Source: Leptolyngbyaceae cyanobacterium CSSed165cm_216 (lineage in GTDB: Bacteria; Cyanobacteriota; Cyanobacteriia; Phormidesmidales; Phormidesmidaceae). From it: a stretch of DNA of 6,085 nucleotides. The translations under genes were made by a program, and so were the position numbers. The stretch is taken from positions 1 to 6,085 of the forward strand of contig SLIY01000166.1 in NCBI GenBank assembly GCA_007135385.1, given 5' to 3'. This document shows positions 5,295 through 6,085 of this stretch, one piece after another. The notes beneath the pieces were generated by a model that saw only the letters and a list, made by a program, of their open reading frames with translations, was not told the DNA's origin and did no database searches. Each line of letters begins with the position of its first letter. Position 1 is the stretch's first letter.

Positions 5295-5349
5295 GCCTGA
5301 CAGCCATATAAATACCTTGACTGAGGGTGTCAGGTTTTAGGTGTCAGGC
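5295..5349 (+). terminator. Inverted repeat CCTGACA/TGTCAGG with T run after the ABC operon
   Basis: CCTGACA (5296-5302) pairs with TGTCAGG (5328-5334), which is followed directly by TTTT, so the sequence can act as a rho-independent terminator of the ctaA-to-permease run, although the 25-base loop is long. GGTGTCAGG is repeated at 5326-5334 and 5340-5348 (14-bp period). The 5' arm, extended to GCCTGACA (5295-5302), can therefore instead pair over eight bases with TGTCAGGC (5342-5349). The element lies between convergent genes. Confidence 0.5.
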
Positions 5350-5384
5350 ATCAGGAATGGTTGGCCTAACGTGCCGTGGAGTAC

Positions 5385-6085
5385 CTAGGTCTGTTTTTGT
5401 TCGATCACTAGGGTCAAACTCACCCAGGTGCCCTGGGCATTATAGGTACGAATCAACCGTTGCCGCTGGTCGGGGGCTATCAGCCAGCCCACCTCTAAAA
5501 AGAAGGGCTTCCCCGGTTGGATGGCCGTGGGAAAGGTGGCTGAGGCCCCATCCGGCAGCAACAGTACGGTCACTGGCTGCTCTCCCTGGTCAAACTGGAG
5601 GCTGGTACCCCGTTGGCGGGCTTCTGTCTGAATCGGGGGACTCTGGCCAAAGCTGAGGGTTTGCTGAATGCGATGGTCAAAGACCGGTCCCTGGGGGCGA
5701 TCGCCCCCCAGCCGCTGTACCACTAATTGGCTATTCATGGTTTGCTCCGGTTGCAGGTCCGGAAAGACAGTCGTCGCCTGGCCGTTCCAGGTGCCCATCA
5801 GTTGATCCACCGACAGGGGAGGTCGCTGGGTTGGGGCACTGCCTTGCAGATGCTCTCGAATCAAGGTTAGGGAACTGATTTGGGGCTGCCGCTGAAACAC
5901 CTGGGCCAACCGTAGCCGCTCTTGACCATGAATCAAGCCCAGTTCCGCTCCAAACTCGCTCACCGGGCTCCACTGGATTGCCCCTTGGGAAAAAGCCCCG
6001 GTGTCACAAAACAGCACTCCCCGCCCCAAAGAGCGGTAATTGAGCACCGTTTCTTCCATCGGTTGCCCCGGCAGGTATTTACGAA
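5385..6085 (-). CDS. DUF3598-like cyanobacterial protein, C-terminal part (partial)
   Basis: The reading frame is open to the right edge, where RKYLPGQP precedes the internal Met at 6059. That Met is therefore probably not the start, and 232 codons of the gene are visible. From memory the sequence matches the cyanobacterial DUF3598 family of unknown function, thought to have a beta-barrel, calycin-like build. Typical stretches are NYRSLGRGVLF, GAFSQGAIQW, SEFGAELGLIHGQERLRL, LMGTWNGQATTVFPD, VLLLPDGAS and a C-terminal block with PFFLEVGWLI and QRQRLIRTYN. LSVDQLMGTWNG appears to start a second barrel-like repeat. No membrane segment is seen. It ends about 95 bp from the stop of the permease gene and converges on it, so it is not part of that operon. 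Family assignment is fairly confident; function is unknown. Confidence 0.82.
   Translation of the reverse strand, partial: RKYLPGQPMEETVLNYRSLGRGVLFCDTGAFSQGAIQWSPVSEFGAELGLIHGQERLRLAQVFQRQPQISSLTLIREHLQGSAPTQRPPLSVDQLMGTWNGQATTVFPDLQPEQTMNSQLVVQRLGGDRPQGPVFDHRIQQTLSFGQSPPIQTEARQRGTSLQFDQGEQPVTVLLLPDGASATFPTAIQPGKPFFLEVGWLIAPDQRQRLIRTYNAQGTWVSLTLVIEQKQT
5693..5708. repeat. HIP1 site GCGATCGC within a 16-bp perfect palindrome
   Basis: HIP1, the highly iterated palindrome of cyanobacteria, is at 5697-5704 and here is extended to GGGGGCGATCGCCCCC inside the DUF3598-like gene. Five further GCGATCGC copies lie at 1247-1254, 3087-3094, 3151-3158, 4009-4016 and 4181-4188, all inside coding regions. 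The density of about one per kilobase is far above chance and supports a cyanobacterial origin. Confidence 0.9.

Noticed and set aside
5327..5656. Plus-strand open frame of 109 codons
   Set aside because: It lies opposite the DUF3598-like gene, which carries recognisable family motifs; the plus-strand product does not.

Overview
The window looks like cyanobacterial chromosome, most likely from a filamentous Leptolyngbya- or Nodosilinea-type lineage. The evidence is the six copies of the HIP1 palindrome GCGATCGC in about 6 kb, a DUF3598-type protein that I know only from cyanobacteria, and the closeness of the heme genes to cyanobacterial CtaA and CtaB. The lineage is inference from composition and protein style, not from a search.

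Layout from left to right. The left edge may hold the first 16 codons of a minus-strand gene that leaves the window, possibly a transposase. A small conserved minus-strand protein of unknown function follows (193-537). Next is a gap of about 630 bp (538-1169) with no convincing gene. It is AT-richer toward its right half and holds several inverted repeats and two short direct repeats. The core of the window is a run of four plus-strand genes: ctaA (heme A synthase), ctaB (heme O synthase), an ABC ATPase of the DrrA type and an ABC-2 permease of the DrrB type. Gaps between them shrink from 135 to 42 to 13 bp. A minus-strand DUF3598-like gene converges on this run from the right edge and is cut by the window end.

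How the genes work together. CtaB farnesylates protoheme IX to heme O, and CtaA oxidises heme O to heme A, the cofactor of aa3-type cytochrome c oxidase in the respiratory chain. The oxidase subunit genes are not in the window. The ATPase and permease form a half-size ABC exporter whose substrate cannot be read from sequence. Its position suggests, but does not prove, a role linked to heme or oxidase biogenesis.

The most noteworthy non-coding signal is the octamer GCGGTCAC. It occurs twice, 13 bp apart, just before the ctaA ribosome site, and again before ctaB as part of the 16-bp perfect palindrome CGGTCACCGGTGACCG. This could be a shared operator for the two heme A genes. I see no clearly new biological system here. 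The window is mainly housekeeping respiration genes with some unexplained intergenic structure.
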